Counted from the first letter of the stretch, positions 1-9,816 are shown. The stretch: 64,000 nucleotides of DNA from Prosthecomicrobium pneumaticum (GCF_014199915.1 NZ_JACHOO010000005.1:201027-265026); one strand, 5' to 3'. Numbers and translations are program-made. Notes: generated from the sequence alone by a model not told the origin.

Positions 1-127
1 GGGTGAGGGCCTTCCTTCGGCAGGCGAGAAGAGCCACCCTCACCCTTCCGGCCTACGGGTCTCGGTCGCTTGCGCTCCCTGCGACGCCAAGGCCGGCCGG
101 GGGCTGCGCCGAGGAGGAGCGCCGGGC
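1..127. other. Non-coding end of window, downstream of asd
   Basis: The stretch lies beyond the stop codon of the leftward asd gene. It contains a GGGTGAGGG / CCCTCACCC inverted arrangement around bases 1-48, followed by GC-rich sequence without a convincing reading frame. It resembles the dispersed non-coding repeats common in this group, but this is only an impression. Confidence 0.4.
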
Positions 128-1162
128 CTATGCGGCCTGCTTGCGCGGCTGGATCAGCTTGCGGTTGACGAGCACTTCGGCGATCTGCACCGCGTTGAGC
201 GCCGCGCCCTTGCGCAGATTGTCCGACACCACCCACATGGCGAGGCCGTTCTCGACGGTCGCGTCCTCGCGGATGCGCGAGATGTAGGTGGCGTCCTCGC
301 CGGTCGCCTCATAGGGCGTCACGTAGCCGCCGTCCTCGCGCTTGTCGACGACGAGACAGCCCGGCGCCTCGCGGAGAATCTCGCGCGCCTCGTCCGCCGT
401 GATCGGCTTCTCGAATTCGATGTTGACCGCTTCCGAATGCGACACGAAGACCGGCACGCGCACCGCCGTGCAGGCGACCTTGATCTTCGGATCGAGGATC
501 TTCTTCGTCTCCGCCATCACCTTCCACTCCTCCTTCGTCGAACCGTCCTCCATGAAGACGTCGATATGGGGGATGACGTTGAAGGCGATCCGCTTGGTGA
601 ACTTGTGGCTCTCGACCGGATCGTTGACGAAGACCGCGCGGGTCTGGTTGAACAACTCGTCCATGCCGTCCTTGCCGGCGCCCGACACCGACTGATAGGT
701 GGCGACGACGACGCGCCTGATCGTCGCAACATCGTGCAGCGGCTTCAGCGCGACGACGAGCTGGGCGGTCGAGCAGTTCGGATTGGCGATGATGTTGCGG
801 CGGGAGAAGCCCTTGATCGCGTCGGCGTTCACTTCCGGCACGATCAGCGGCACGTCGGAATCATAGCGCCAGGCCGACGAATTATCGATCACCACCGCGC
901 CGGCGGCGCCGATCTTCGGCGACCATTCCTTCGATACCGTGCCGCCGGCCGACATCAGGCAGATGTCGGTATCGGAAAAATCATAGCTCTCGAGCGCCTT
1001 CACCTTCAGCGTCCGGTCGCCGAACGACACTTCCGTGCCCTGGCTGCGGCGCGAGGCGAGCGCCACCACCTCGTCCGCGGGGAAGCCGCGCTCGTCGAGG
1101 ATGGCGAGCATCTCGCGCCCCACATTGCCCGTGGCGCCCACAACGGCGATCTTGTAACCCAT
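128..1162 (-). CDS. asd: Aspartate-semialdehyde dehydrogenase
   Basis: The 344-residue product reduces aspartyl phosphate to aspartate semialdehyde with NADPH, at the branch to lysine (and so peptidoglycan), threonine and methionine. The N-terminus VVGATGNVGREML is the nucleotide-binding loop. NPNCSTAQ carries the catalytic cysteine (Cys130), and the length matches the family. It is transcribed leftward and diverges from the metal-transporter gene across a 385-bp gap. It lies close to leuB, another amino-acid biosynthesis gene, an arrangement seen in many Hyphomicrobiales. The call is secure. Confidence 0.96.
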   Translation of the reverse strand: MGYKIAVVGATGNVGREMLAILDERGFPADEVVALASRRSQGTEVSFGDRTLKVKALESYDFSDTDICLMSAGGTVSKEWSPKIGAAGAVVIDNSSAWRYDSDVPLIVPEVNADAIKGFSRRNIIANPNCSTAQLVVALKPLHDVATIRRVVVATYQSVSGAGKDGMDELFNQTRAVFVNDPVESHKFTKRIAFNVIPHIDVFMEDGSTKEEWKVMAETKKILDPKIKVACTAVRVPVFVSHSEAVNIEFEKPITADEAREILREAPGCLVVDKREDGGYVTPYEATGEDATYISRIREDATVENGLAMWVVSDNLRKGAALNAVQIAEVLVNRKLIQPRKQAA

Positions 1163-1547
1163 TGGAAAAGCTCCGCTCCTTCTGTCCTCCCGCGATCCGC
1201 CCGCGCCGCTCGGGCGGGGGGTTCCGATCCCCCGTGCCGCGGGAGGATTCGGGGCAGGGAGGCGCGGTCAGGCGGTCGTGGTTTTGGCTTTCGGCGTCGT
1301 GTCGACGCGACGCGCCGTCGTCCCCGCGGCACGCGCCACGAGGTCGATCAGAAGCGAAACGGCGAAGAGATGCGCGGTCATGTCCCGGCGGCCCGAACGA
1401 AAGCCCCGCTTCTCTGGCGAAAAGCGGCCGCAATGTCAATCGGAGCCCGCATCCGATCGTCCCGCCGCACGCGCAGCGGGCTTGACTCGGCGAGCCGCCG
1501 GCCTAGATTGCGAATAATTCGCATTATCAGATGCGGCCTCCGGTCCG
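1163..1547. other. Divergent intergenic region asd / Nramp transporter
   Basis: This 385-bp gap separates two divergent genes and must hold both promoters. The only clear signal is the palindrome at 1509-1523, annotated separately. The rest is GC-rich with no reading frame I would trust. Confidence 0.5.
1509..1523. promoter_or_regulatory. Mur/Fur-like palindromic operator upstream of the Nramp gene
   Basis: TGCGAAT-A-ATTCGCA is a perfect 7-1-7 inverted repeat and a locally A+T-rich island in GC-rich sequence. It lies 24 bp before the likely start of the Nramp transporter. Fur-family regulators (Mur, the manganese sensor of alphaproteobacteria) bind A+T-rich palindromes of this kind upstream of mntH. 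I infer manganese- or iron-dependent repression; which Fur-family protein binds is not shown. Confidence 0.6.
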
Positions 1548-2951
1548 ATGCCTGCTCATCGGGCGGACAATGCGGCGGTACTCCCGATGCGCCTCCTCGA
1601 CGGAACCGAAAAGGAACGGGCGGAGGCGACCGGCGCCGGCTGGCGGCTGCCGGAGGGGCGGCCGAGCCTGCCCGAGGCGAACGCCACCATCGCCGTGCCG
1701 CGGCACGGCTCGTGGCTGCGCCGGATGCTCGCCTTTGTCGGCCCCGGCTACATGATCTCGGTCGGCTATATGGATCCCGGCAACTGGGCGACCGACATCG
1801 CCGGCGGCTCGAAATTCGGCTACACGCTGCTCGCCGTCATTCTCGTCTCGAATCTGATGGCGATCCTCCTGCAGGCGCTCGCCGCCCGGCTCGGTATCGC
1901 CACCGGCCGCGACCTCGCCCAGGCCTGCCGTGCCCATTACGGCCCGGCGGTCAATCTGGCGCTCTATGTCGCCTGCGAACTCGCCATCATCGCCTGCGAC
2001 CTCGCCGAAGTGATCGGCACGGCGATCGCGCTCAACCTGCTGTTCGGCATCCCGCTCCTCGCCGGCGTCCTGATCACCGCGCTCGACGCCTTCCTGCTCC
2101 TGCTGCTGATCCATCGCGGCTTCCGCTATCTGGAGGCCTTCGTGATCGCGCTGCTGACCGTGATCGCGGTCTGCTTCGGGGTGCAGATCGTCGCCGCGGC
2201 CCCGCCGGTGGCGGCGATCCTCGCCGGCTTCGTGCCCTCGCCCGAGATCCTCACCAATCCCGACATGCTCTACATCGCCATGGGCATCATCGGCGCGACG
2301 GTGATGCCGCACAATCTCTACCTGCACTCCTCGATCGTGCAGACCCGCGCCTATGAGCGCAACGACGAGGGCCGCCGCGCCGCGATCCGCTTCGCGACGA
2401 TCGACAGCACGATCGCGCTGATGCTCGCGCTCTTCGTCAATGCCGCCATCCTGATCGTCGCCGCGGCGACCTTCCATGCCGCCGGCCGGACCGATGTCGA
2501 GGAGATCGAACAGGCCTATCTGCTGCTCTCGCCGCTCATCGGGCTCGGCATCGCCTCGACGCTGTTCGGCATCGCCCTGCTCGCCTCCGGCATCAATTCG
2601 ACCATCACCGCGACGCTCGCCGGCCAGATCGTGATGGAGGGCTTTCTGCGCCTGCGGCTGCCGCCGGTCGCCCGCCGGCTGATCACCCGCGGCCTCGCCA
2701 TCATCCCCGTCGTGGTGGTCGCCTGGCTCTATGGCGAGAGCGGCACGGCGAAGCTGCTCGTGCTCAGCCAGGTCGTCCTGTCGATGCAGCTGCCCTTCGC
2801 GGTGATCCCGCTGGTCCGCTTCGTCACCGACCGGTCGAAAATGGGCGGCTTCGTCGTCTCGAAGCCGGTTGCGATCGCCGCCTGGGCGGTCGCCGCCGTG
2901 CTCGTCGCGCTCAATATCAAGCTGCTGTTCGATACCTTCGCCGGCGGCTGA
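1548..2951 (+). CDS. mntH: Nramp-family divalent metal (Mn2+/Fe2+) transporter
   Basis: The product is a polytopic inner-membrane protein with about eleven hydrophobic segments that imports Mn2+ or Fe2+ with protons. The Nramp signatures are present: [12 protein letters not shown] in the first membrane segment and [10 protein letters not shown] in the sixth. Up to 467 residues are possible from 1548; a start at 1590 ([16 protein letters not shown]) is also feasible because the first residues are not conserved in this family. A Mur/Fur-like palindrome sits just upstream. The 3' end forms a CCGGCGG/CCGCCGG stem against the convergent leuB. Confidence 0.9.
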   Translation: MPAHRADNAAVLPMRLLDGTEKERAEATGAGWRLPEGRPSLPEANATIAVPRHGSWLRRMLAFVGPGYMISVGYMDPGNWATDIAGGSKFGYTLLAVILVSNLMAILLQALAARLGIATGRDLAQACRAHYGPAVNLALYVACELAIIACDLAEVIGTAIALNLLFGIPLLAGVLITALDAFLLLLLIHRGFRYLEAFVIALLTVIAVCFGVQIVAAAPPVAAILAGFVPSPEILTNPDMLYIAMGIIGATVMPHNLYLHSSIVQTRAYERNDEGRRAAIRFATIDSTIALMLALFVNAAILIVAAATFHAAGRTDVEEIEQAYLLLSPLIGLGIASTLFGIALLASGINSTITATLAGQIVMEGFLRLRLPPVARRLITRGLAIIPVVVVAWLYGESGTAKLLVLSQVVLSMQLPFAVIPLVRFVTDRSKMGGFVVSKPVAIAAWAVAAVLVALNIKLLFDTFAGG

Positions 2952-2960
2952 ACCGCCGGC
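2940..2960. terminator. Possible bidirectional hairpin between mntH and leuB
   Basis: GCCGGCGG (2940-2947) and CCGCCGGC (2953-2960) form an 8-bp stem spanning the mntH stop codon, between convergent genes. There is no T-run, so intrinsic termination is only a suggestion. Confidence 0.3.
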
Positions 2961-2979
2961 GGACGCCGCGCGACCGTGG

Positions 2980-4092
2980 TCAGGCCGCCAGACGGTCGAG
3001 CGCGGCGAGGATCGCGTCGCCCATCGCCACCGTGCCGACCTTCACCGTGCCCTCGGTATAGATGTCGGGGGTGCGCAGGCCCTCGTCGAGAACGGCGGCG
3101 ATCGCCCGGTCGAGAAGGTCCGCCTCCCCGCCGAGGCCGAAGGAATAGCGCAGCGCCATGCCGAACGAGGCGATCATCGCGATCGGATTGGCGACACCCT
3201 TGCCGGCGATGTCGGGCGCCGTGCCGTGCACCGGTTCATAGAGCGCGCGACGCTGGCCGGTCGCGGGATCGGGCGCGCCGAGCGAGGCGGAGGGCAGCAT
3301 GCCGAGCGAGCCGGTCAGCATCGCCGCGACATCGGAGAGGATGTCGCCGAAGAGATTGTCGCAGACCACCACGTCGAACTGCTTCGGCCAGCGGACGAGC
3401 TGCATGGCGCAATTGTCGGCGAGCACGTGCTCGAGCGCCACGTCGGGATAATCCTCGCGCCCGATGCGGGTCACCACCTGGTTCCACAGCACGCCGGACT
3501 TCATGACGTTGCGCTTCTCGGCCGAGGCGACCTTGTTGCCGCGGGTGCGGGCGAGGTCGAAAGCGACGCGGGCGATCCGTTCGATCTCCGATGTGGTGTA
3601 GAGCTGGGTGTCGACGGCGCGCTTCTCGCCGTTCTCGAGCGTCACGATCTCCTTCGGCTCGCCGAAATAGACGCCGCCGGTGAGCTCGCGCACGATCAGG
3701 ATGTCGAGCCCCTCGACGACCTCGCGCTTCAGCGAGGAGGAGTCGGCGAGCGCCGGATAGCAGATCGCCGGCCGCAGATTGGCGAACAGGCCGAGATCCT
3801 TGCGCAGCCGCAGCAGGCCGGCCTCGGGGCGCACATCATAGGGCACGCCGTCCCATTTCGGCCCGCCGACGGCGCCGAAGATCACCGCATCGGCGGCGAG
3901 CGCCTTCTTCATCGCGCCTTCCGAAATCGCCCGGCCGTGCGCGTCATAGGCGCAGCCGCCGACCAGATCCTCCTCGATCGTAAAGGCGGCGACGCCGCGC
4001 TTCTCGATCCAGCCGATGACCTTCTTCACCTCGGTCATGATTTCCGGGCCGATGCCGTCACCGGGCAGCAGAAGGAGCTTGTGCGTCGCCAT
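2980..4092 (-). CDS. leuB: 3-isopropylmalate dehydrogenase
   Basis: This enzyme oxidatively decarboxylates 3-isopropylmalate with NAD+ in leucine synthesis. The 370-residue product starts [18 protein letters not shown], the usual N-terminal motif. It contains the AVGGPKWD segment and the substrate/metal region [10 protein letters not shown], and ends with [15 protein letters not shown], the NAD-binding signature. Length is normal. It faces the metal-transporter gene tail to tail. Its upstream side has been occupied by an A+T-richer gene that may be a later insertion. Confidence 0.96.
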   Translation of the reverse strand: MATHKLLLLPGDGIGPEIMTEVKKVIGWIEKRGVAAFTIEEDLVGGCAYDAHGRAISEGAMKKALAADAVIFGAVGGPKWDGVPYDVRPEAGLLRLRKDLGLFANLRPAICYPALADSSSLKREVVEGLDILIVRELTGGVYFGEPKEIVTLENGEKRAVDTQLYTTSEIERIARVAFDLARTRGNKVASAEKRNVMKSGVLWNQVVTRIGREDYPDVALEHVLADNCAMQLVRWPKQFDVVVCDNLFGDILSDVAAMLTGSLGMLPSASLGAPDPATGQRRALYEPVHGTAPDIAGKGVANPIAMIASFGMALRYSFGLGGEADLLDRAIAAVLDEGLRTPDIYTEGTVKVGTVAMGDAILAALDRLAA

Positions 4093-4190
4093 TTTTCACT
4101 TCGCTTATAAGTTGTCGCGTGATTGGATACGCGAGCGTGCCGGAACAGATTGCGCTGGGTCGATTACGACATTTCTCGATGGGGGCTCAA

Positions 4191-5036
4191 GTGGATAGGA
4201 CAGCTGATATCATAGACGTAGCCACACGCATTCTGGAGGCGCACGGTGCCACCCTTGGCAACGGGATGAGGTTGAAGGAACTTATTCCGGCGATCCGAGC
4301 CTCGATCGGACCCGAGCCCTCCGACTCCCACATCTATTGGACGATATTGGATTCAAGCAAAAAGGGAAATTCTCGTATCCGGAGCGGAGGTCCGTGGAAG
4401 GGCTACTATCTCGTCTCGACGGAGCAAGCAGATCAGGATTTGCGGACCTTAGAGCAGGAAACCGAAGAGGCCGAGGTTGAGCCTCCGAAGCAAAAGGAGC
4501 GCGATCTCTATCCTGTTGTAGCAGCGTGGCTCAAAACAAAGAAAGGAATAAATTGTTCTAAAGACGATATCTACAATAAAAAGGCCGGAGGAAAATGGGG
4601 TAACCCCGACGTATTTGGCGTTAGAGTAATAGATGATCTAGGGTTCTTTGATATTGATATTGTCAGTTGCGAAGTTAAAATTTCAAAGGACAACTGGCGA
4701 CACTATATATTTGAGGCCGTTTCGCACAAGAGATTCTCTAATAGGGTATATTACATATTTTCCAGTGACGCCGAGGATTTAGCGGACGAGGACGTCGAAC
4801 TTTATGCATATGCGGAGAAGTACCAAATCGGTATAGCGGTCATTGCTCTTACTCCAGAAGGATATGCCAAGCTTCCATCTTGGAATTCCTTATCTGAAGC
4901 AGAAAAGCTCGATTATGTGGATAGCGTTAAAGAAAAAGTCCCCGCGCCTTACGAATTGGTTTCTGTCGATCAAAAGATAGAGGTTCTCCGTCGTATTGGG
5001 GTGAATAGTCGAAAAGATATATATCTGATCTTCTGA
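4191..5036 (+). CDS. Winged-helix plus PD-(D/E)XK-like nuclease protein (uncharacterised)
   Basis: The reading frame is open from 4119. Likely starts are GTG at 4191, with GGGGG five bases upstream, or ATG at 4179. The N-terminal ~75 residues (DIIDVATRILEAHG...) look like a winged-helix domain of the HARE/HTH type. The C-terminal half has NPDVFG, then about 20 residues, then CEVKIS: the spacing and chemistry of a PD-(D/E)XK nuclease core (D, E, K in order), followed by a helix (HYIFEAVSH) and strand (RVYYIFS). The gene is clearly richer in A+T than its neighbours and uses AAA, ATA and GAT codons freely, which suggests transfer. It has no partner gene. Biological role unknown; nuclease activity is inferred. 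Confidence 0.7.
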   Translation: MDRTADIIDVATRILEAHGATLGNGMRLKELIPAIRASIGPEPSDSHIYWTILDSSKKGNSRIRSGGPWKGYYLVSTEQADQDLRTLEQETEEAEVEPPKQKERDLYPVVAAWLKTKKGINCSKDDIYNKKAGGKWGNPDVFGVRVIDDLGFFDIDIVSCEVKISKDNWRHYIFEAVSHKRFSNRVYYIFSSDAEDLADEDVELYAYAEKYQIGIAVIALTPEGYAKLPSWNSLSEAEKLDYVDSVKEKVPAPYELVSVDQKIEVLRRIGVNSRKDIYLIF

Positions 5037-5045
5037 GGCCGCGCT

Positions 5046-5429
5046 TCACTGCCGCTTCAGCGCGGTGACTTCGATCTCGATCTTCATCTCGGGCTTGATC
5101 ATGCCGCAGACGAGCATCGTCGCGGCCGGCCGGATCTCGCCGAAGGCGGTGCCGACGATCGGGAAGACGATGTCGGCATGGGCGGCCTCGGTGACGTAAT
5201 AATGGACGCGCACGACGTCGGCGAGGGCGAAGCCGGCCTCCGCGAGCGCCTTCTCGATCGTCGCCAGCGCATTGCGGGTCTGCGCCGCGACATCCTCGGG
5301 CATTTCCATTTTGGCATAGTCATAGCCGGTTGTGCCCGAAACGAAGCACCACGGCCCGTCGACCACGGCGCGGGAATAACCGGCGACGCGCTCGAAGGGC
5401 GAGCCGGTCGAAACGAGCTGACGGGGCAT
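5046..5429 (-). CDS. RidA / YjgF-YER057c-UK114 family protein
   Basis: The 127-residue product matches the RidA superfamily, which hydrolyses reactive enamine/imine intermediates. It contains GTTGYDYAKMEMPEDVAAQTRNAL, a trimer-core VVRVHYYVTEA segment, and the closing IEIEVTALKRQ. The conserved arginine near residue 105 of canonical RidA falls here in EIRPAATMLVCG, as expected. Start taken at MPRQLVST; a much longer upstream open frame on this strand is a GC artefact. This subgroup often lacks deaminase activity, so the substrate is unknown. Confidence 0.88.
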   Translation of the reverse strand: MPRQLVSTGSPFERVAGYSRAVVDGPWCFVSGTTGYDYAKMEMPEDVAAQTRNALATIEKALAEAGFALADVVRVHYYVTEAAHADIVFPIVGTAFGEIRPAATMLVCGMIKPEMKIEIEVTALKRQ

Positions 5430-5636
5430 GGGAATCCTCGGAATGGCGTTCGATCGCGCGAGGGGCCTCGAGAGGCGGCGCGGGCCGGCGAAGGCTAGGC
5501 GCGCACGGGCGCGCCAGCAAGGGGGGGCCGAGCACCTCCCGCATAGCGCGCATTTTTCGCTCCAAAATGGAACGAATACAACTGACGTACGCGGAAAGAA
5601 CGGGTAGGATTCGTCATGTTGAGGGGGCCTCACGTC

Positions 5637-6380
5637 ATGAATCGTCTGCTCGTCGCCGCTGTGGCGCTCGGCATGGTTTCGCAGTCGGCCGCGGCGGCCG
5701 AGATCGTGATCGGGGTGCCGGAGCCGGCTGCGGCCGAAGGCGGCTTCCTGCCGGACTGGACCGGCGTCTCGATCGGCGGTTTCGGCGGCTATGGCTGGTC
5801 CGATGCCGCGGCTTCGCTCGTCGGCACGAGCGGCGCGATCGCGGGTGCGCCGCTCGGCATCGACGCCTCTGGCGACGGCGCGATCTCGGGCGTGTCGCTC
5901 GGCGGCGATGTCGCCTTCCGCTCCGGCCTGGTGCTCGGCGTGCTCGCCGACGCCTATGGCGCGCAGATCGACGCCGACGGATCGGCGCTCTCCGCCGTTC
6001 CGTCGCCCGACACCCCGCTCACCCAGTCCGCGGAGCAGAACTGGGGCTTCGACCTCGTCGCGCGTGCGGGCCTCCTCGTCGACCCCCGCGCGCTCGTCTA
6101 CGTTCTCGGCGGCTATGGCTATGCCGATGTCGACTGGCGCACCCGCTTCGACGGCGCGACGAGCGGCCGCGGCGATGCCGGCCTCGACGGCTGGACCATT
6201 GGCGGCGGGATCGAGGCGATCGTGCTGCCCAATCTCTCGGTGAAGGCGGAATACCGCTTCACCGATTTCGAGGCGATCTCGATCGACGGGACCTCGACCG
6301 GCGGGAGTTACGACGGGCGCCTCGATCTCGACACGCATCGTCTGCTCTTCGGGGTCAACTGGCGCCCATCCGGTCCCTGA
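5637..6380 (+). CDS. Outer-membrane beta-barrel protein (Omp25/31-like)
   Basis: The 247-residue product has a cleavable signal peptide (MNRLLVAAVALGMVSQ ending in AAAA). The body consists of alternating amphipathic strands with Gly/aromatic residues, such as WTGVSIGGFGGYGWSD, and repeated strand-turn-strand units, ending in RLLFGVNWRPSG. This is the pattern of the eight-stranded OmpA-type barrels common in Hyphomicrobiales. GAGGGGG precedes ATG 5637, which is why I prefer it to ATG 5616. The exact role (structural or minor porin) is not visible. Confidence 0.82.
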   Translation: MNRLLVAAVALGMVSQSAAAAEIVIGVPEPAAAEGGFLPDWTGVSIGGFGGYGWSDAAASLVGTSGAIAGAPLGIDASGDGAISGVSLGGDVAFRSGLVLGVLADAYGAQIDADGSALSAVPSPDTPLTQSAEQNWGFDLVARAGLLVDPRALVYVLGGYGYADVDWRTRFDGATSGRGDAGLDGWTIGGGIEAIVLPNLSVKAEYRFTDFEAISIDGTSTGGSYDGRLDLDTHRLLFGVNWRPSGP

Positions 6381-6430
6381 GGCCCGCCACCCCGGCAGTG
6401 CGGCCGCTCGGGGACTGCCGGCTCTCCCAT

Positions 6431-6533
6431 GTCGAGCGTGCCGAGCCGCCTCCGCCCGCGCCTCCTCTCGCCCGCCGACCAGCCCCCTCCACCCGTCATG
6501 CCGGCCTCCGTGCCGGCATCCATAATCGTGCGG
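6431..6533. repeat. 103-bp direct repeat, copy 1
   Basis: Identical to 6771-6873 as far as I can read. The copy ends with ATGCCGGC-CTCCGT-GCCGGCAT, a stem-loop unit of the REP-like type found dispersed in alphaproteobacterial intergenic DNA. Confidence 0.85.
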
Positions 6534-6770
6534 CTCGGTGTTCCGGGACGGTCCTCCCCCCGTGACCCGGCGACAGCCGCGCCCCATCGGGCCGCATCTC
6601 CCTCGCGCTCTCCGAGACTTGCGCGGCTCGACGGGTCCCGGGTCCCGGCTGCGCCTCGCCCGGGATGACGGGGTGCGGGTTGGCGGTGCGGCTCGGGCGG
6701 GCGGCACGCGTATGGACCCCGGCACGGAGGCCGGGGTGACGGGTGCTTTCGGGGCAATGACCTTTTCGCT

Positions 6771-6873
6771 GTCGAGCGTGCCGAGCCGCCTCCGCCCGCG
6801 CCTCCTCTCGCCCGCCGACCAGCCCCCTCCACCCGTCATGCCGGCCTCCGTGCCGGCATCCATAATCGTGCGG
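6771..6873. repeat. 103-bp direct repeat, copy 2
   Basis: Second copy of the sequence at 6431-6533, 340 bp downstream. Between the copies, 6711-6745 carries a related hairpin in the opposite orientation (CCCCGGCACGGAGGCCGGGG), so the locus has been shaped by duplication of one palindromic family. Confidence 0.85.
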
Positions 6874-7162
6874 CGGGGCGAAGCGGGGCATGTTCGCCCC
6901 GGTAGCGGCAGCGCAGGCACGGCGGCGCGGCAACGGCCGGCTCGGCCACAAGGCATCCGCCCCGCCGCGTCTCCTCGTCAGAACTACGGGGGGCGATCCT
7001 TTCTCGCCGCGACAAGGTGGCCGAAGGGGGATAAAGACAAATCCGAACCGCCGGAACGTCCGTTTATGGAGGCGGTTGGGCGGCGCGCGGTCGCTTTTGT
7101 CGAAAGACGGTTTTGACCGCGCCCGCCGATACCGCTAGAACCGGTCTAAAGTTCTGACGCAG

Positions 7163-7178
7163 TTGACGTTTACGTAAG
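7163..7178. promoter_or_regulatory. ACGT palindrome upstream of sdhC
   Basis: TTGACGT-TT-ACGTAAG is an imperfect inverted repeat 17 bp before the sdhC start. The same core, TnACGTnnACGTAA, occurs twice upstream of mdh. It is therefore probably an operator of one transcription factor that links the two TCA-cycle operons. The regulator is unknown; from memory the motif resembles sites of MerR-type regulators of branched-chain amino-acid catabolism. Confidence 0.6.
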
Positions 7179-7194
7179 AATCAGGGGAGTCCTC

Positions 7195-7593
7195 ATGGCC
7201 GATGCCGGGGCGAAGGCGAGCCGACCGCTGTCGCCGCATCTCCAGGTTTACCGCTGGCCGGTGACCATGCTGATGTCGATCCTGCACCGCTTCACCGGCG
7301 GCGCGCTCTATTTCGGAACGCTGCTGCTCGCCGCCTGGCTGATCGCCGCGGCGAGCGGGCCGCGCGCCTTCGAGATCGTCAATGCGATCTACGGGTCGTG
7401 GTTCGGGCTCCTCGTCCTGTTCGGTTACAGCTGGGTGCTGATCCACCACCTGCTCGGCGGACTGCGCCATTTCGTCTGGGATGTCGGCGCGGGCTTCTCG
7501 AAGCCGGCGCGCGACAATCTCGCCCGGCTGAACCTTCTCGGCTCGATCGTCCTGACGGTCCTTCTGTGGGCCGCCGTGCTCCTCTTCCGGTGA
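7195..7593 (+). CDS. sdhC: Succinate dehydrogenase cytochrome b556 subunit
   Basis: This is one of two membrane anchors of respiratory complex II; it helps bind haem b and ubiquinone. The 132-residue product has the family signatures RPLSPHLQVYRW at the N-terminus and HRFTGGALYFG in the first membrane helix. HHLLGGLRHFVWD, with the haem-ligand histidine region, is in the second, and there are three membrane segments in all. It is the first gene of sdhC-D-A-B, and sdhD starts 5 bp after its stop. Confidence 0.95.
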   Translation: MADAGAKASRPLSPHLQVYRWPVTMLMSILHRFTGGALYFGTLLLAAWLIAAASGPRAFEIVNAIYGSWFGLLVLFGYSWVLIHHLLGGLRHFVWDVGAGFSKPARDNLARLNLLGSIVLTVLLWAAVLLFR

Positions 7594-7598
7594 CCGCG

Positions 7599-7988
7599 AT
7601 GGCGCATCAACCCTCGATGAAGACCGCGCTCGGCCGCGTCCGTGGCCTCGGCTCGGCGAAATCCGGCACCGATACCTTCTGGCTGCAGCGCCTGACCGGC
7701 GTGTTCAACGCCGTGTTCGTGGTCATCACCCTCGGCATCGTGATCGCGCTCGCCGGCCGGCCGCACGCCGAGGTGATCGCCGCGCTCCGCCATCCGCTCG
7801 TCGCACTGCCGATCGGCATTCTCATCGTCTCCGGCGTGATCCATATGCGGATCGGCATGAAGGAGATCATCGAGGATTACGTGCATGGCGGGCCGAAGGT
7901 GCTCGCCGTCGTCGCCAACACCTTCTTCGCCGTTCTCGTCGGCGCGTCGACGCTGTTCGCGCTGCTGAAGATTTCCTTCGGAGTCTGA
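7599..7988 (+). CDS. sdhD: Succinate dehydrogenase hydrophobic membrane anchor subunit
   Basis: The 129-residue product is the second membrane anchor of complex [19 protein letters not shown] leads into the first of three membrane helices, and [18 protein letters not shown] carries the conserved histidine and the Asp-Tyr pair near the quinone site. Start ATG 7599 lies 5 bp after sdhC; the stop is one base before the sdhA ATG, so the three genes are tightly coupled. Confidence 0.93.
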   Translation: MAHQPSMKTALGRVRGLGSAKSGTDTFWLQRLTGVFNAVFVVITLGIVIALAGRPHAEVIAALRHPLVALPIGILIVSGVIHMRIGMKEIIEDYVHGGPKVLAVVANTFFAVLVGASTLFALLKISFGV

Positions 7989-7989
7989 C

Positions 7990-9816
7990 ATGGCCGCAGA
8001 GACCAGCGCCGGCGCCCCCGGCATCAATGGCCGCGCCTATTCCTTCACCGACCACACCTTCGACGTCGTGGTCGTCGGCGCCGGCGGATCGGGTCTGCGC
8101 GCCGCGCTCGGCACCGCCCAGGCCGGCCTGAAGACCGCCTGCGTCTCCAAGGTGTTCCCGACCCGCTCGCACACCGTCGCGGCGCAGGGCGGCATCTCCG
8201 CGGCGCTCGGCAATATGGGCGAGGACGACTGGCGCTTTCACATGTACGACACCGTCAAGGGGTCGGACTGGCTCGGCGACCAGGATGCGATCGAATATCT
8301 GGTGCGCAACGCGCCGGCCGCGGTCTACGAGCTCGAGCATTTCGGCGTGCCCTTCTCGCGCACCGAGGAAGGCAAGATCTACCAGCGTCCGTTCGGCGGC
8401 ATGACGACGAATTACGGCAAGGGCCGGGCGCAGCGCACCTGCGCCGCCGCCGACCGCACCGGCCACGCCATCCTGCACACGCTCTATGGCCAGTCGCTGC
8501 GCTATGCCTGCGAGTTCTTCATCGAGTATTTCGCGATCGACCTGATCATGGAGGACGGCGCCTGCCGCGGCATCGTCGCCCTCTCGATGGAAGACGGCAC
8601 GCTGCATCGCTTCCGGGCGCAGAAGACGATTCTCGCCACCGGCGGCTATGGCCGCGCCTATTTCTCGGCGACCTCGGCGCACACCTGCACGGGGGACGGC
8701 GGCGGCATGGTGCTGCGCGCCGGACTGCCGCTGCAGGACATGGAATTCGTGCAGTTCCATCCGACCGGCATCTATGGCGCCGGCTGCCTGATCACCGAGG
8801 GCGCCCGCGGCGAGGGCGGCTACCTCACCAATTCCGAGGGTGAGCGCTTCATGGAGCGCTATGCGCCCTCGGCGAAGGACCTCGCCTCGCGCGACGTCGT
8901 CTCGCGCGCCATGACGATGGAAATCCGCGAGGGCCGCGGCGTCGGCAAGGCGAAGGACCACATCTTCCTCCACCTCGACCATCTCGACCCGGCGCTGCTG
9001 CACGAGCGGCTGCCCGGCATTTCGGAGAGCGCCAAGATCTTCGCCGGCGTCGACGTGACGAAGCAGCCGATCCCGGTTCTGCCGACCGTCCATTACAATA
9101 TGGGCGGCATCCCGACGAACTATCACGGCGAGGTGCTGACCAAGGCCGGCGGCGATCCCGACAAGGTGGTGCCGGGCCTGATGGCGGTCGGCGAGGCGGC
9201 CTGCGTCTCGGTGCACGGCGCCAACCGGCTCGGCTCAAACTCGCTGACCGACCTCGTCGTGTTCGGCCGCGCCGCGGCGCTGCGCTGCGCCGAGACGACG
9301 GAAGCGGGCGCGAACCAGCGCGAGCTGGCGAAGACCGCCGGCGAGGACGCGATCGCCCGGCTCGACCGGCTGCGGCACGCCGCGGGCGGCTCGCCGACGG
9401 CGAAGCTGCGCGGCGAGATGCAGCGGGTGATGCAGTCGAACTGCGCCGTGTTCCGCACCGGCGAGGTGCTCGAAGAAGGGCATTCGAAGATCCACGAAGT
9501 GTGGCGCGGCGCGGACGATGTGCGCGTCACCGACCGCTCGCTCGTGTGGAACTCCGACCTGATCGAGACGCTCGAGTTCGACAACCTGATCCTGCAGGCG
9601 GTCGCGACCATGGATTCCGCGCTCAACCGCACGGAATCGCGCGGCGCCCATGCCCGCGAGGATTTTCCGGACCGCGACGACGTCAACTGGATGAAGCACA
9701 GCCTCGCCTTCGTCGACGACGCCACCAAGTCGGTGCGGCTCGACGACCGGCCGGTGCACACCTACACCATGTCGAACGACATCGAATACATCGAGCCGAA
9801 GGCGCGGGTTTACTGA
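7990..9816 (+). CDS. sdhA: Succinate dehydrogenase flavoprotein subunit
   Basis: The catalytic subunit oxidises succinate to fumarate and carries covalent FAD. The 608-residue product has [14 protein letters not shown] for FAD binding and [15 protein letters not shown] with the FAD-linking His61. [23 protein letters not shown] holds active-site residues, and [14 protein letters not shown] is the C-terminal signature. Length is normal. In a standard operon sdhB would follow directly; here a VapB/VapC-type gene pair intervenes. Confidence 0.97.
   Translation: MAAETSAGAPGINGRAYSFTDHTFDVVVVGAGGSGLRAALGTAQAGLKTACVSKVFPTRSHTVAAQGGISAALGNMGEDDWRFHMYDTVKGSDWLGDQDAIEYLVRNAPAAVYELEHFGVPFSRTEEGKIYQRPFGGMTTNYGKGRAQRTCAAADRTGHAILHTLYGQSLRYACEFFIEYFAIDLIMEDGACRGIVALSMEDGTLHRFRAQKTILATGGYGRAYFSATSAHTCTGDGGGMVLRAGLPLQDMEFVQFHPTGIYGAGCLITEGARGEGGYLTNSEGERFMERYAPSAKDLASRDVVSRAMTMEIREGRGVGKAKDHIFLHLDHLDPALLHERLPGISESAKIFAGVDVTKQPIPVLPTVHYNMGGIPTNYHGEVLTKAGGDPDKVVPGLMAVGEAACVSVHGANRLGSNSLTDLVVFGRAAALRCAETTEAGANQRELAKTAGEDAIARLDRLRHAAGGSPTAKLRGEMQRVMQSNCAVFRTGEVLEEGHSKIHEVWRGADDVRVTDRSLVWNSDLIETLEFDNLILQAVATMDSALNRTESRGAHAREDFPDRDDVNWMKHSLAFVDDATKSVRLDDRPVHTYTMSNDIEYIEPKARVY

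Larger units (their letters stand above)
6381..7194. other. Long non-coding region with repeats between omp and sdhC
   Basis: These 814 bp hold no credible gene; several frames are open only because of base composition. The region contains an exact 103-bp direct repeat and inverted hairpin units related to its core. Near sdhC the sequence becomes less GC-rich and carries the palindrome at 7163-7178 and presumably the sdh promoter. Confidence 0.6.

Noticed and set aside
437-2356. Very long open frame on the + strand opposite asd and across mntH
   Set aside because: Arg/His/Asp-rich translation without domains; it is antisense to a clear gene and reflects GC composition.
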